Source: Bacteroidales bacterium
GTDB lineage: Bacteria; Bacteroidota; Bacteroidia; Bacteroidales; P3
Length of the DNA stretch: 64,000 nucleotides
Assembly: GCA_017633985.1 (NCBI GenBank)
Contig: JAGBOF010000010.1
Span: forward strand, 62,001-126,000
Direction: 5' to 3'
This document shows, piece by piece, positions 55,332 through 62,094 of the stretch. The notes beneath the pieces are model-generated. The model was not told the DNA's origin, made no database searches, and saw only the letters and a program-made list of their open reading frames with translations. The translations under genes were made by a program, and so were the position numbers. Every line of letters starts with the position of its first letter. The first letter of the stretch is position 1.

Positions 55332-55953
55332 TTAATACATATTATTTAAAGCTACAACTAACATTTTTACAAAATCTTCCTTTGCTGCATCTTTATCTTC
55401 TTGGCTATTACTCCTATCAGAATATGTCAATGAAACATAACATCTCATTTGAACAGTACTAATTTGGACAGATATCATTCCTTCTTCAAAATAGAAAACA
55501 GTTTTATACTCACATCTTTCCATTTGTGCTTCATAAAATTTACTTTTATCGTCTCGAGGTTCAACAGTAGAATTAAAACGTTCCGTACAAAACAAAGGTT
55601 TTCCATATTTTTCCAATAGCATATTTTTAATAGATAGATAGTTGGAATACAATACAGTCCAACTACTACTTGTTGGAAAACATACGCCTGCCATATACAC
55701 ATTACCCTTACCATTAGGGTAAATGTATAGATTACAATCTCTATATCCAGCAAAATTTCCATTTAAAATAGCCACCTCACTTGACTCTCCAATATAGGTA
55801 AAGCCCTTTTGTTGCATCTTTGAGACAAATCTATCCAAAGTCCCATCAATTTCAACACCTTTAAATGTAAGATGCTTTGCATTCTCTTGTGAAAAAATAT
55901 TAGAAACATTGAAGACTAATACCATTAAAAAAAATAAACTTCAGCTTTTTCAT
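55332..55953 (-). CDS. secreted protein with frameshifted signal peptide
   Basis: Downstream frame 55925-55332 encodes 197 aa of unknown function (MVLVFNVSNIFSQENAKHL start, an ILNGNFAGYRDCNLYIYPNG strand region, SVQISTVQMRCYVSLTYSD near the end). The natural start is the ATG at 55953: MKKLKFIF, then a T8 run (55927-55934) puts the frame out by one base. With T7 the reading would be MKKLKFIFLMVLVFNVSNIF then SQ, a classical signal peptide. The gene is preceded by the structured leader copy A. It may be phase-variable, rescued by slippage, broken, or a sequencing error. Confidence 0.65.
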
Positions 55954-55954
55954 T

Positions 55955-56248
55955 TATTTTTAGTTTTTTCTTCCCTTGTGATTTCTGAAAGGAACGGATT
56001 GCCTTTTTCAATCCAAATTTTAACTATATAAAGAAAGCGTGAAACCACATAAATGATTTATATCTTCATGTGAAGGTAAACCTGAGAATTAAATAACCTG
56101 AATCCAAGATATAATTATAGTAAATTCACGCCATATTGGCGTATATGAAAACTACCATGCTTAACTTGTGGATTCAAAGTTTCTCAGGCTTTTTAATTCA
56201 CATACAAGTTATAAAGCAAAACGCTTTCGCTTATCACCCGATAAGCAT
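55955..56248 (-). ncRNA. structured leader, copy A
   Basis: Minus-strand leader with these elements 5' to 3': hairpin GCTTATC/GATAAGC (56246-56229); outer stem GAAAGCG (56228-56222) with CGCTTTC (56039-56033); helix Z ATGTGAA/TTCACAT (56203-56197 with 56074-56068); helix Y CCTGAGAA/TTCTCAGG (56188-56181 with 56088-56081); helix X TGAATCC/GGATTCA (56176-56170 with 56105-56099); apical hairpin ACGCCA/TGGCGT (56142-56128); then hairpin GGATTG/CAATCC (56014-55996) and TTCCTTT/AAGGGAA (55994-55971) just before the gene. Helices X, Y and Z covary with copy B. AACTTGT/ACAAGTT (56210-56204 with 56169-56163) would compete with X-Z. I recognise no known riboswitch. Confidence 0.75.
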
Positions 56249-56250
56249 TT

Positions 56251-56282
56251 GCAAAAGTACGAAATGTTTTTCGAATTGACAA
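56251..56282 (-). promoter_or_regulatory. promoter of leader copy A
   Basis: Minus-strand TTG (56280-56282) and TACTTTTGC (56251-56259), 20 bp apart. The predicted start coincides with the 5' hairpin of the leader. Confidence 0.75.
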
Positions 56283-56299
56283 GTAAAACAATAAAATAA

Positions 56300-56331
56300 A
56301 AACGGCAAAGAATTTTTTTTCTCTGCCGTTT
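56300..56331 (-). terminator. higBA terminator
   Basis: Minus-strand AAACGGCA and TGCCGTTT form an 8-bp stem, then TTTTTATTTT. It follows higA and is almost identical to the terminator at 58688-58719. Confidence 0.8.
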
Positions 56332-56378
56332 GTTTGTATTTAACTAAAAATAACCTCTCAAGTAAAGATACTTTTTCT

Positions 56379-56801
56379 TTAATGTGCAAGTGTAGGTTGG
56401 GAATTGTTTTGATTTTGTGCTATCAACACCCCTATTTGGTCAGATAAACGGTTCAAAACTTTCAGTAATTCTTCCGTATAAGACGGTTGCAATATTGTAT
56501 TTTCCTGTGTTACCGTTTTCTTTTCTCTCTGTGATATTATCTTTGTGTCATAGTTGTAATTAGATTGCATATTTAACCATACTTTAGCATTGATATTTAA
56601 AGCCTTTTCTAATTTCTCCGCCAAAGATACCGATAAATTTCTCCGTCCGTGAATAAATGACGACAGATTTGCAGGAGTTAGACCTATCTGTGCAGCAAAA
56701 TCCTTTTGCTTTATGCCTCTTTCTTCAAGTTCAGCCTCTAATAATTCACCCGGATGGGTTGCTTGTAAACCTACAACGTAATCTTTATTTCTTGTTTCCA
56801 T
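56379..56801 (-). CDS. higA: HigA-family antitoxin (XRE-type HTH)
   Basis: A 140-aa protein. Residues about 14-70 are an XRE helix-turn-helix of the HigA type (THPGELLEAELEERGIKQKD, FAAQIGLTPANLSSFIHGRR, NLSVSLAEKLEKALNINAKV, WLNMQSNYN). It should bind the operator near its own promoter and neutralise HigB. Its start overlaps higB by 17 bp; toxin first is the standard higBA order. Confidence 0.9.
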   Translation of the reverse strand: METRNKDYVVGLQATHPGELLEAELEERGIKQKDFAAQIGLTPANLSSFIHGRRNLSVSLAEKLEKALNINAKVWLNMQSNYNYDTKIISQREKKTVTQENTILQPSYTEELLKVLNRLSDQIGVLIAQNQNNSQPTLAH

Positions 56802-57111
56802 AGTGTGTATTATCCAATTCTAATAATGTTATTTCTATTTTATTATCGTTTTGTGTAAAAATCAATCTCTCAACTCTATTATTAAATATCCGTACGGAAT
56901 AGTAACCGCTTAAATTTTCTTTCAATTGTTCGTAGTGCAGAAAACTAATATTAAACAATTCGTCAGTATAATTCTGTGCCTTAATAGTATTGATAACCAA
57001 CCTCAAACGTTTCAAAAACAATGCATCTTTTGAATATTTTTTATACTTTTTATTAATACCTGTTTCGTATAGTTCTTTTAAGTCCGTATCTTTAAATATT
57101 ACTGTTATCAT
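56785..57111 (-). CDS. higB: HigB/RelE-family toxin
   Basis: A 108-aa protein of the HigB-like mRNA interferase family: TDLKELYETGINKKYKKYSK, FLKRLRLVINTIKAQNYTDE, LHYEQLKENLSGYYSVRIFN and NRVERLIFTQ. Arg and Tyr near the C-terminal strands are the usual catalytic residues. It is the first gene of the pair; the -7 box TAATTTTGC is at 57138-57146. Confidence 0.88.
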   Translation of the reverse strand: MITVIFKDTDLKELYETGINKKYKKYSKDALFLKRLRLVINTIKAQNYTDELFNISFLHYEQLKENLSGYYSVRIFNNRVERLIFTQNDNKIEITLLELDNTHYGNKK

Positions 57112-57137
57112 TAGTTATGATATTCAATTTTTACGCT

Positions 57138-57146
57138 GCAAAATTA
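57138..57146 (-). promoter_or_regulatory. higBA promoter -7 box
   Basis: Minus-strand TAATTTTGC, 27 bp before the higB ATG. Confidence 0.6.
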
Positions 57147-57173
57147 TAAAAAGTTTTCAAAATACGAAAACTT

Positions 57174-57467
57174 TTACCGTAAATTTGAATAATTTTTCTT
57201 GAAAATATATTCACTATTTAGCATATCAATATGTCTTTTCTTACCGTCCGCAGCCGTCAACTTGAAACCGTGACAATTTGTCACGGTTTGATTACCTTCT
57301 TCTATCAACCTCTGTTTTAATTTTCTCCAATATGCCTGTGGATTCACGCTATCCGTCAGTACAGCGACAACATCCACCACGGCAAAATACCATTTCTCTT
57401 TTTCGTTATCCCAAACAGTGCGGACTTTCTTTGTTTCAAACAGTTTTAATGCTTCTTGTTGTGACAT
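57174..57467 (-). pseudogene. truncated Bro-N / antirepressor-like gene
   Basis: A 97-aa frame holding a Bro-N domain (ALKLFETKKVRTVWDNEKEK, WYFAVVDVVAVLTDSVNPQA, YWRKLKQRLIEEG). Related full-length proteins carry a second domain of 100 or more residues, missing here: after KKRHIDMLNSEYIFKK the frame stops just before the higBA promoter. It looks like a fragment left by deletion or recombination. The -7 box TAACTTTGC at 57514-57522 is intact, so the fragment may still be expressed. Confidence 0.7.
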
Positions 57468-57513
57468 AATATTATCATTATCTTGTGTTCATTGTGTCTT
57501 ATTATAATTATGT

Positions 57514-57522
57514 GCAAAGTTA
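57514..57522 (-). promoter_or_regulatory. promoter -7 box of the Bro-N fragment
   Basis: Minus-strand TAACTTTGC, 47 bp before the ATG at 57467. Confidence 0.5.
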
Positions 57523-57618
57523 CGATTTTTTCACGTCTTACAGTTGGTTGTAATCAAAAAGATGTAGGAAACTATTTCCCACACCTTTTCTTTTTAACTC
57601 TTGCTATATTTTTTACGG

Positions 57619-58362
57619 CTATTCAACTATGAATTTACCGGAATTATTACCGTAACGGTAAATATAAACGCCCTTTTTATAATTGGAAGTGTTTATATTA
57701 ACTTGCTTTTGTGATGGGTCAAGCAAATAGTTTGCAACAACTCTACCTTGCATATCCATAATCTGCATTTCTTGCATCTGTCCTTGTATGTCATATTCCA
57801 AAATAACAGACTGCCGTGCAGGATTAGGATATAGTTTTGATGGATTTTGCTGCTGAACAGGAGGAACAGAAGAATTAACACTACCTTGCAACGAAAAGAT
57901 GTAAGATTCGTGCCAATCCTTTTCTGCTGTTGAGTGATAGGCATCAACAAATAATTTATTACTGTTTATAAATATATTGATTGTTGTGTAACCTGATTCT
58001 ATTTTAAAGAAGTATAAACATTCTCCGTCTTCATTATAGATACTTATTTTTACATAATCATCGTCTTGACTTTCGATTACAACAAATTCATACTTCCCGC
58101 TGTTAGTAAAAACGTTCTTTGTAAGACAACTAACCTTTACATAACTTTCTTGACTAAACCTAACAGTTTTGTAAATATCCATATTGTCATCATAAATATT
58201 AACTATATGCCAATTAACAACACCGATAAATGCATCAGTACAATATAATGACGGAGTGAATTCTGCATTAAATTTTTTCGGAGCTGATATTTGTGCCGTA
58301 ACACTGCCACCAGCAATCATTAATGCAGCAAGAGTTAAAAGTTTGATAGCTTTTCTAAACAT
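57619..58362 (-). CDS. type 9 secreted protein with type A sorting domain
   Basis: A 247-aa protein from the ATG at 58362 (MFRKAIKLLTLAALMIAGGS); an upstream in-frame TTG at 58416 is inside a leader hairpin and rejected. A signal peptide ends TAQ. The mid part has beta strands (VRFSQESYVKVSCLTKNVFT, YVKISIYNEDGECLYFFKIE) of unknown function. Residues about 177-247 form a C-terminal T9SS type A sorting domain (KLYPNPARQSVILEYD, MQIMDMQGRVV, YKKGVYIYRYGN). It is therefore exported to the cell surface. Preceded by leader copy B. Confidence 0.85.
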   Translation of the reverse strand: MFRKAIKLLTLAALMIAGGSVTAQISAPKKFNAEFTPSLYCTDAFIGVVNWHIVNIYDDNMDIYKTVRFSQESYVKVSCLTKNVFTNSGKYEFVVIESQDDDYVKISIYNEDGECLYFFKIESGYTTINIFINSNKLFVDAYHSTAEKDWHESYIFSLQGSVNSSVPPVQQQNPSKLYPNPARQSVILEYDIQGQMQEMQIMDMQGRVVANYLLDPSQKQVNINTSNYKKGVYIYRYGNNSGKFIVE

Positions 58363-58639
58363 ATTTAGAAAGTTCTTCCCTTTTGATTTCTGAAAGGAAC
58401 GGATTGCCTTTTTCAATCCAAATTTTAATTACTAAAAGAAAGCGTGAAACCACATCTGTGTTATACCTTTGTTTGAGGTGTGTGAGAATTGAATAACCTT
58501 TGCAAAAAGATATAATTATAGTAGAATTCACGCCAAGAAAGGCGTAGGCGAAACTACTTAAACTTGTTTGCAAAAAGTTCTCACACTTTCAAACACAAGT
58601 TATAAAGCAAAACGCTTTCGCTTATCACCCGATAAGCAT
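58363..58639 (-). ncRNA. structured leader, copy B
   Basis: Same architecture as copy A with shifted sequences: 5' hairpin GCTTATC/GATAAGC (58637-58620), outer stem GAAAGCG/CGCTTTC (58619-58613 with 58444-58438), helix Z GTTTGA/TCAAAC (58594-58589 with 58476-58471), helix Y GTGTGAGAA/TTCTCACAC (58586-58578 with 58488-58480), helix X TTTGCAA/TTGCAAA (58573-58567 region with 58499-58506 region) and apical hairpin ACGCC/GGCGT. The 3' segment with GGATTG/CAATCC is nearly identical to copy A. Covariation in X, Y and Z supports a real structure. Confidence 0.75.
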
Positions 58640-58641
58640 TT

Positions 58642-58672
58642 GCAAAAGTACGAAATGTTTTTCAATTGACAA
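58642..58672 (-). promoter_or_regulatory. promoter of leader copy B
   Basis: Minus-strand TTG (58670-58672) and TACTTTTGC (58642-58650), 19 bp apart, matching copy A. Confidence 0.75.
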
Positions 58673-58687
58673 GTAAAACAATAAAAT

Positions 58688-58719
58688 AAACGGCAAAGAA
58701 TTTGTTTTCCCTGCCGTTT
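58688..58719 (-). terminator. terminator of the second TA pair
   Basis: Minus-strand AAACGGCA and TGCCGTTT stem followed by TATTTTATT. It is nearly identical to the higBA terminator, so the repeated segment spans terminator, promoter and leader. Confidence 0.75.
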
Positions 58720-58737
58720 GTTTCTATTTATTTGTGT

Positions 58738-59085
58738 TTATAAATTCAAATCGTCTAATATCTGTCTTATTTCTTGCTTGCTTATTGAATCACGTTCTTG
58801 TTTGTCGTATATAAATATAAGATTTATTATTCCGCTGTGTTCATCTATTAAATAGGTATAAGTTATCACCCTTGCACCGTGACTTTTGCCTTTGTTTTTA
58901 TCACTTATAGACATTCTAATTTTACGCAATCCTCCACCAAGATCTGTTCCTACCAAAGGATTTGCTAATAATAAATCATTAAACTCTTGTAAATCCTTTT
59001 TCAAGTTACGGTATTTTTTGAGCAAAGGTTTTAATTCTCTTAAGAATGTAGGCTGTGGGATGATTTTATAATTCATTGATGACAT
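58738..59085 (-). CDS. type II toxin, RelE/YoeB-like
   Basis: A 115-aa protein of the RelE superfamily: ILRELKPLLKKY-like N-terminal helix (PTFLRELKPLLKKYRNLKKD), GTDLGGGLRKIRMSISDKNK and GARVITYTYLI strands, with LIFIYDKQERDSISKQEIRQ near the end. It resembles the plasmid-stabilisation/RelE toxins found across Bacteroidota. It overlaps the antitoxin gene by 20 bp, with the antitoxin first. Confidence 0.85.
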   Translation of the reverse strand: MSSMNYKIIPQPTFLRELKPLLKKYRNLKKDLQEFNDLLLANPLVGTDLGGGLRKIRMSISDKNKGKSHGARVITYTYLIDEHSGIINLIFIYDKQERDSISKQEIRQILDDLNL

Positions 59086-59311
59086 CTTGTAAAGTTTTGG
59101 CTTCGGATAAATTCATTTGCTTGACGTCTTGCAATCCGCTTTTAATACCGTTAAGCAATTCGTCTTTTGTAATGTACTCCATATTCTCTTGTTGTGTTTT
59201 CTGAATAACAAGATTCTTTATAAAAGCCATCACTTTTTGCATATAAGTTTCATCGTCCGCTAAATAACTTAACTGATGAAACAGTTCCGCATTCAATTCC
59301 ATTGTTGTCAT
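59066..59311 (-). CDS. antitoxin of the second TA pair
   Basis: An 81-aa acidic protein (MELNAELFHQLSYLADDE start, LNGIKSGLQDVKQMNLSEAK C-terminal part). The pattern of N-terminal DNA-binding and C-terminal toxin-binding helices is assumed from family context. It is first in the pair. The -7 box TACTTTTGC (59336-59344) is 25 bp upstream and is flanked by the same bases as the leader promoters. Confidence 0.75.
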   Translation of the reverse strand: MTTMELNAELFHQLSYLADDETYMQKVMAFIKNLVIQKTQQENMEYITKDELLNGIKSGLQDVKQMNLSEAKTLQDVINEL

Positions 59312-59335
59312 AACTTTATCTTATTTATCACATTT

Positions 59336-59344
59336 GCAAAAGTA
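59336..59344 (-). promoter_or_regulatory. promoter -7 box of the second TA pair
   Basis: Minus-strand TACTTTTGC, preceded by TTCG and followed by AAATG as in both leader promoters. Confidence 0.6.
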
Positions 59345-59398
59345 CGAAGAAATTTTGAAATACCGTCGGTAGGCAGATGTAAATTATTGAATTTTTTG

Positions 59399-59406
59399 TA
59401 ATTTTG
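59399..59406 (+). promoter_or_regulatory. putative promoter -7 box for the M3 peptidase gene
   Basis: TAATTTTG about 197 bp before the ATG at 59603. If used, array A13 lies inside the 5' UTR. No good -33 element was found. Confidence 0.4.
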
Positions 59407-59464
59407 CAAAGTTGAATAGTTAAAAACAATAGCACAAATAAATTACAATGCCGCTAAAGAAAAT

Positions 59465-59560
59465 TAATCACGCATGAAAATTTATTAATCTGCGATAAAA
59501 ATTTACTGATCTGCGATAAAAATTTATTAATCTGCGTGATTATTTTCGCACGGTGCGCTG
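59465..59560. repeat. 21-bp array A13 (five units)
   Basis: Cores ACGCAT (59470), TGCGAT (59491), TGCGAT (59512), TGCGTG (59533) and TGCGCT (59554), exactly 21 bp apart. Same subfamily as A4 and, inverted, A9. Lies just before the M3 peptidase gene. Confidence 0.88.
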
Positions 59561-59602
59561 CAGTGAAAATAAAGTATATAATTGAATAAACATCATTACA
59601 AA

Positions 59603-61729
59603 ATGAAGAAAAAACTTTTAATAACATCAATGCTTATGGCTACAACATTATTATCAGCACAGATGTCAAAACAGGAAATGGATGAAATAAGGTCTTCCAA
59701 TCCTTTGGTTATGCAGTGGGTTACCCCGCAACAAACGCCGCCTTTTGATTTGATCAAAACGGAACATTACAAACCTGCCATGCTTTACGCAATAGAGAAA
59801 GCAAAGGACGATATCAACAAAATTATTTCCAATACCGCCGAGCCGACATTCGAAAACACTATCGTGGCATACGAACAAAGCGGAAAAATATTGGACAGGG
59901 TTTCTTCCGTATTGTTCAATATGAACGAGGCATGCACATCGGACGAAATGCAACAAGTAGCCCAAGAACTTACTCCGATACTTACCAAATACAGCAACGA
60001 TGTCAGTATGAATCCGCAGTTGTTTGCCAAAATCAAAATGGTCTATGACAACCGCGATTTCATTAAACTGACAACCGAAGACCGTATGCTTTTGGACAAA
60101 GTATATAAAGGATTTATCAAAAACGGTGCGCTTTTAACGGGAGAAGCCAAAGAAGAATTCCGTAAAGCAAGCGAAGAGTTAAGCGTGTTGTCTTTGAAAT
60201 TCAATCAGAATGTTTTGAACGACCAAAACGCATACGTACTCAATGTTACCGACAAAAAAGACGTTGAAGGTATGCCTGCCTACGCTTTGGAGGCTGCACA
60301 GCAAGAGGCAAAGGCAAGAGGTATGAAAGGTTACGCCTTTACGCTTGACCAGCCGTCATACGTTGCCGTTATGTCCTATTGCCCTAACCGTGAGATAAGG
60401 GAAAAAATCTGGCGTGCGTACAATTCCATGGGTAATCACGGCGATACTAACGACAATAAGCAGGTAATAAAAGATATTGTCAATTTGCGATTAAAGATAG
60501 CCAACCTTTTGGGTTATCAATCCTACGCTGAATACGAGTTAGAGGACAAGATGGCGGAAACACCTGCCAAAGTAAATGATTTCCTTAACGATTTGCTTAA
60601 CACAAGTATGCCTTACGCAAAGCGGGATCTGAATGCCGTACAGGAATATGCGAACAATCACGGCTTTGATGGCACATTGAACCGTTGGGACTTCTCTTAT
60701 TGGAGCAAGAAACTGCAAAAAGAAAAATACGACATATCACCGGAACTGTTAAAACCGTATTTCAATTTGGAATATGTGAAAAAAGGAATCTTTGAATTGG
60801 CAGGAAAACTTTACAACCTTGAATTCCGCGAAAACAAATCCATACCTGTTTATCACAAAGACGTACAGGTGTATGAAGTTTGGGACAAAACTTCCAATAA
60901 GTTCATGGCTGTGCTTTATATGGACTTCTTCCCGAGAGACAATAAGCGACAGGGTGCATGGATGACATCGTTCCGTGAAGAAAGCAAGGTCAATAACAAT
61001 GAGATAAGGCCGCTAATCCAACTTGTAACCAACTTCTCCAAACCTACAAGCAAGACTCCTTCCCTACTTACCTTTGATGAAGTAACTACGTTCCTGCATG
61101 AATTCGGTCATTGCCTGCACGGCATAGTTACCGAATGCACTTATCAATCTCTTTCTGGAACGAGTGTTGCCCATGACTTCGTTGAGGGAATGAGTCAGTT
61201 TATGGAAAACTACGCATACGAAAAAGAATTCCTTGATATGTTTGCCGTGAATTACAAGACGGGCGACAAGATTCCGCAGAAGTACATCGACCGCATACGT
61301 GAGGCACAACAATACAACGCAGGCTGGCTTTCCATCCGTCAGTTGTTCTTCGGTATCCTTGACATGACATGGCATTCGATTGAGAAACCTTTTGACGGTG
61401 ATGTTTTGGCTGTCGAACAATCGGCAAGCAGGAAAGCCGAACTTATGTCTATGATTGACGGCTGTATGATGAGTACGCAGTTCTCACATATCTTCGGCGG
61501 CGGATACGCAGCGGGCTATTACGGTTACAAATGGAGCGAAGTTATTGCCGCAGATGCTTATCAAGCATTCACAGAACAAGGAATCTTCAATCCGGCAGTC
61601 AGTTCGTCATTCCGTAAGAACGTTTTATCACGCGGAGGAAGTAAAAAACCGATGGAACTTTACAAAGCCTTCCGAGGACACGAACCAACCAACGAAGCAT
61701 TCTTGAAACAACAAGGTTTTATTAAGTAA
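59603..61729 (+). CDS. dcp: secreted M3-family metallopeptidase (peptidyl-dipeptidase Dcp-like)
   Basis: Zinc oligopeptidase that removes dipeptides from peptide C-termini. 708 aa from the ATG at 59603; a TTG at 59582 is rejected because the signal peptide MKKKLLITSMLMATTLLSAQ starts at 59603. The HExxH motif is in TTFLHEFGHCLHGIV (about residues 489-503), with the downstream Glu in DFVEGMSQFMENYA. The full length and C-terminal GGGYAAGYYGYKWSEV region are intact. Ends with a strong terminator. Confidence 0.95.
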   Translation: MKKKLLITSMLMATTLLSAQMSKQEMDEIRSSNPLVMQWVTPQQTPPFDLIKTEHYKPAMLYAIEKAKDDINKIISNTAEPTFENTIVAYEQSGKILDRVSSVLFNMNEACTSDEMQQVAQELTPILTKYSNDVSMNPQLFAKIKMVYDNRDFIKLTTEDRMLLDKVYKGFIKNGALLTGEAKEEFRKASEELSVLSLKFNQNVLNDQNAYVLNVTDKKDVEGMPAYALEAAQQEAKARGMKGYAFTLDQPSYVAVMSYCPNREIREKIWRAYNSMGNHGDTNDNKQVIKDIVNLRLKIANLLGYQSYAEYELEDKMAETPAKVNDFLNDLLNTSMPYAKRDLNAVQEYANNHGFDGTLNRWDFSYWSKKLQKEKYDISPELLKPYFNLEYVKKGIFELAGKLYNLEFRENKSIPVYHKDVQVYEVWDKTSNKFMAVLYMDFFPRDNKRQGAWMTSFREESKVNNNEIRPLIQLVTNFSKPTSKTPSLLTFDEVTTFLHEFGHCLHGIVTECTYQSLSGTSVAHDFVEGMSQFMENYAYEKEFLDMFAVNYKTGDKIPQKYIDRIREAQQYNAGWLSIRQLFFGILDMTWHSIEKPFDGDVLAVEQSASRKAELMSMIDGCMMSTQFSHIFGGGYAAGYYGYKWSEVIAADAYQAFTEQGIFNPAVSSSFRKNVLSRGGSKKPMELYKAFRGHEPTNEAFLKQQGFIK

Positions 61730-61760
61730 AACCAACACTGAAAGTGATAATAACAAGAAT

Positions 61761-61793
61761 CGGGCTGAAGAAAAAATTTCTTCAGCCCGTTTC
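61761..61793. terminator. bidirectional terminator after the M3 peptidase gene
   Basis: CGGGCTGAAGAAA and TTTCTTCAGCCCG form a near-perfect 13-bp stem between convergent genes, followed by T-rich DNA on the plus strand. Confidence 0.88.
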
Positions 61794-61815
61794 TTATTAT
61801 AGACTGCAAAAGAAT

Positions 61816-62094
61816 TTATACTAATCCAATTTTATTGAGTATTGCCAATGCGGGAGATTGCACTCTATTTTTTACATAATCTTTTAAGGTATTAGTATTT
61901 ATCTCCTCTAATTCTTTATATCCTGAATAAAGATTATCTATCTTTATCTTAAAAGTATTGTTTGTAGTGCTTCTGATACCTGTTATATAACCATTACTAA
62001 CGGTTATATCTTTATAAACAATACCAGTTACACTTGTTGCTGTTTTTACATCTTGAAGTTTTCTTATAAACTCTTCTTTACTTATTTTTTCCAT
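61816..62094 (-). CDS. small hypothetical protein
   Basis: A 92-aa cytoplasmic protein (EKISKEEFIRKLQDVKTATS start, INTNTLKDYVKNRVQSPALA near the end). I recognise no domain. The start overlaps the Sel1 gene by 17 bp, so the two are likely translated from one message. Confidence 0.6.
   Translation of the reverse strand: MEKISKEEFIRKLQDVKTATSVTGIVYKDITVSNGYITGIRSTTNNTFKIKIDNLYSGYKELEEINTNTLKDYVKNRVQSPALAILNKIGLV

Noticed and set aside
56160..56200. TPP riboswitch in leader copy A (contains CTGAGA)
   Set aside because: CTGAGA is followed by unrelated sequence, the second conserved TPP segment is missing, and the motif is not kept in copy B.
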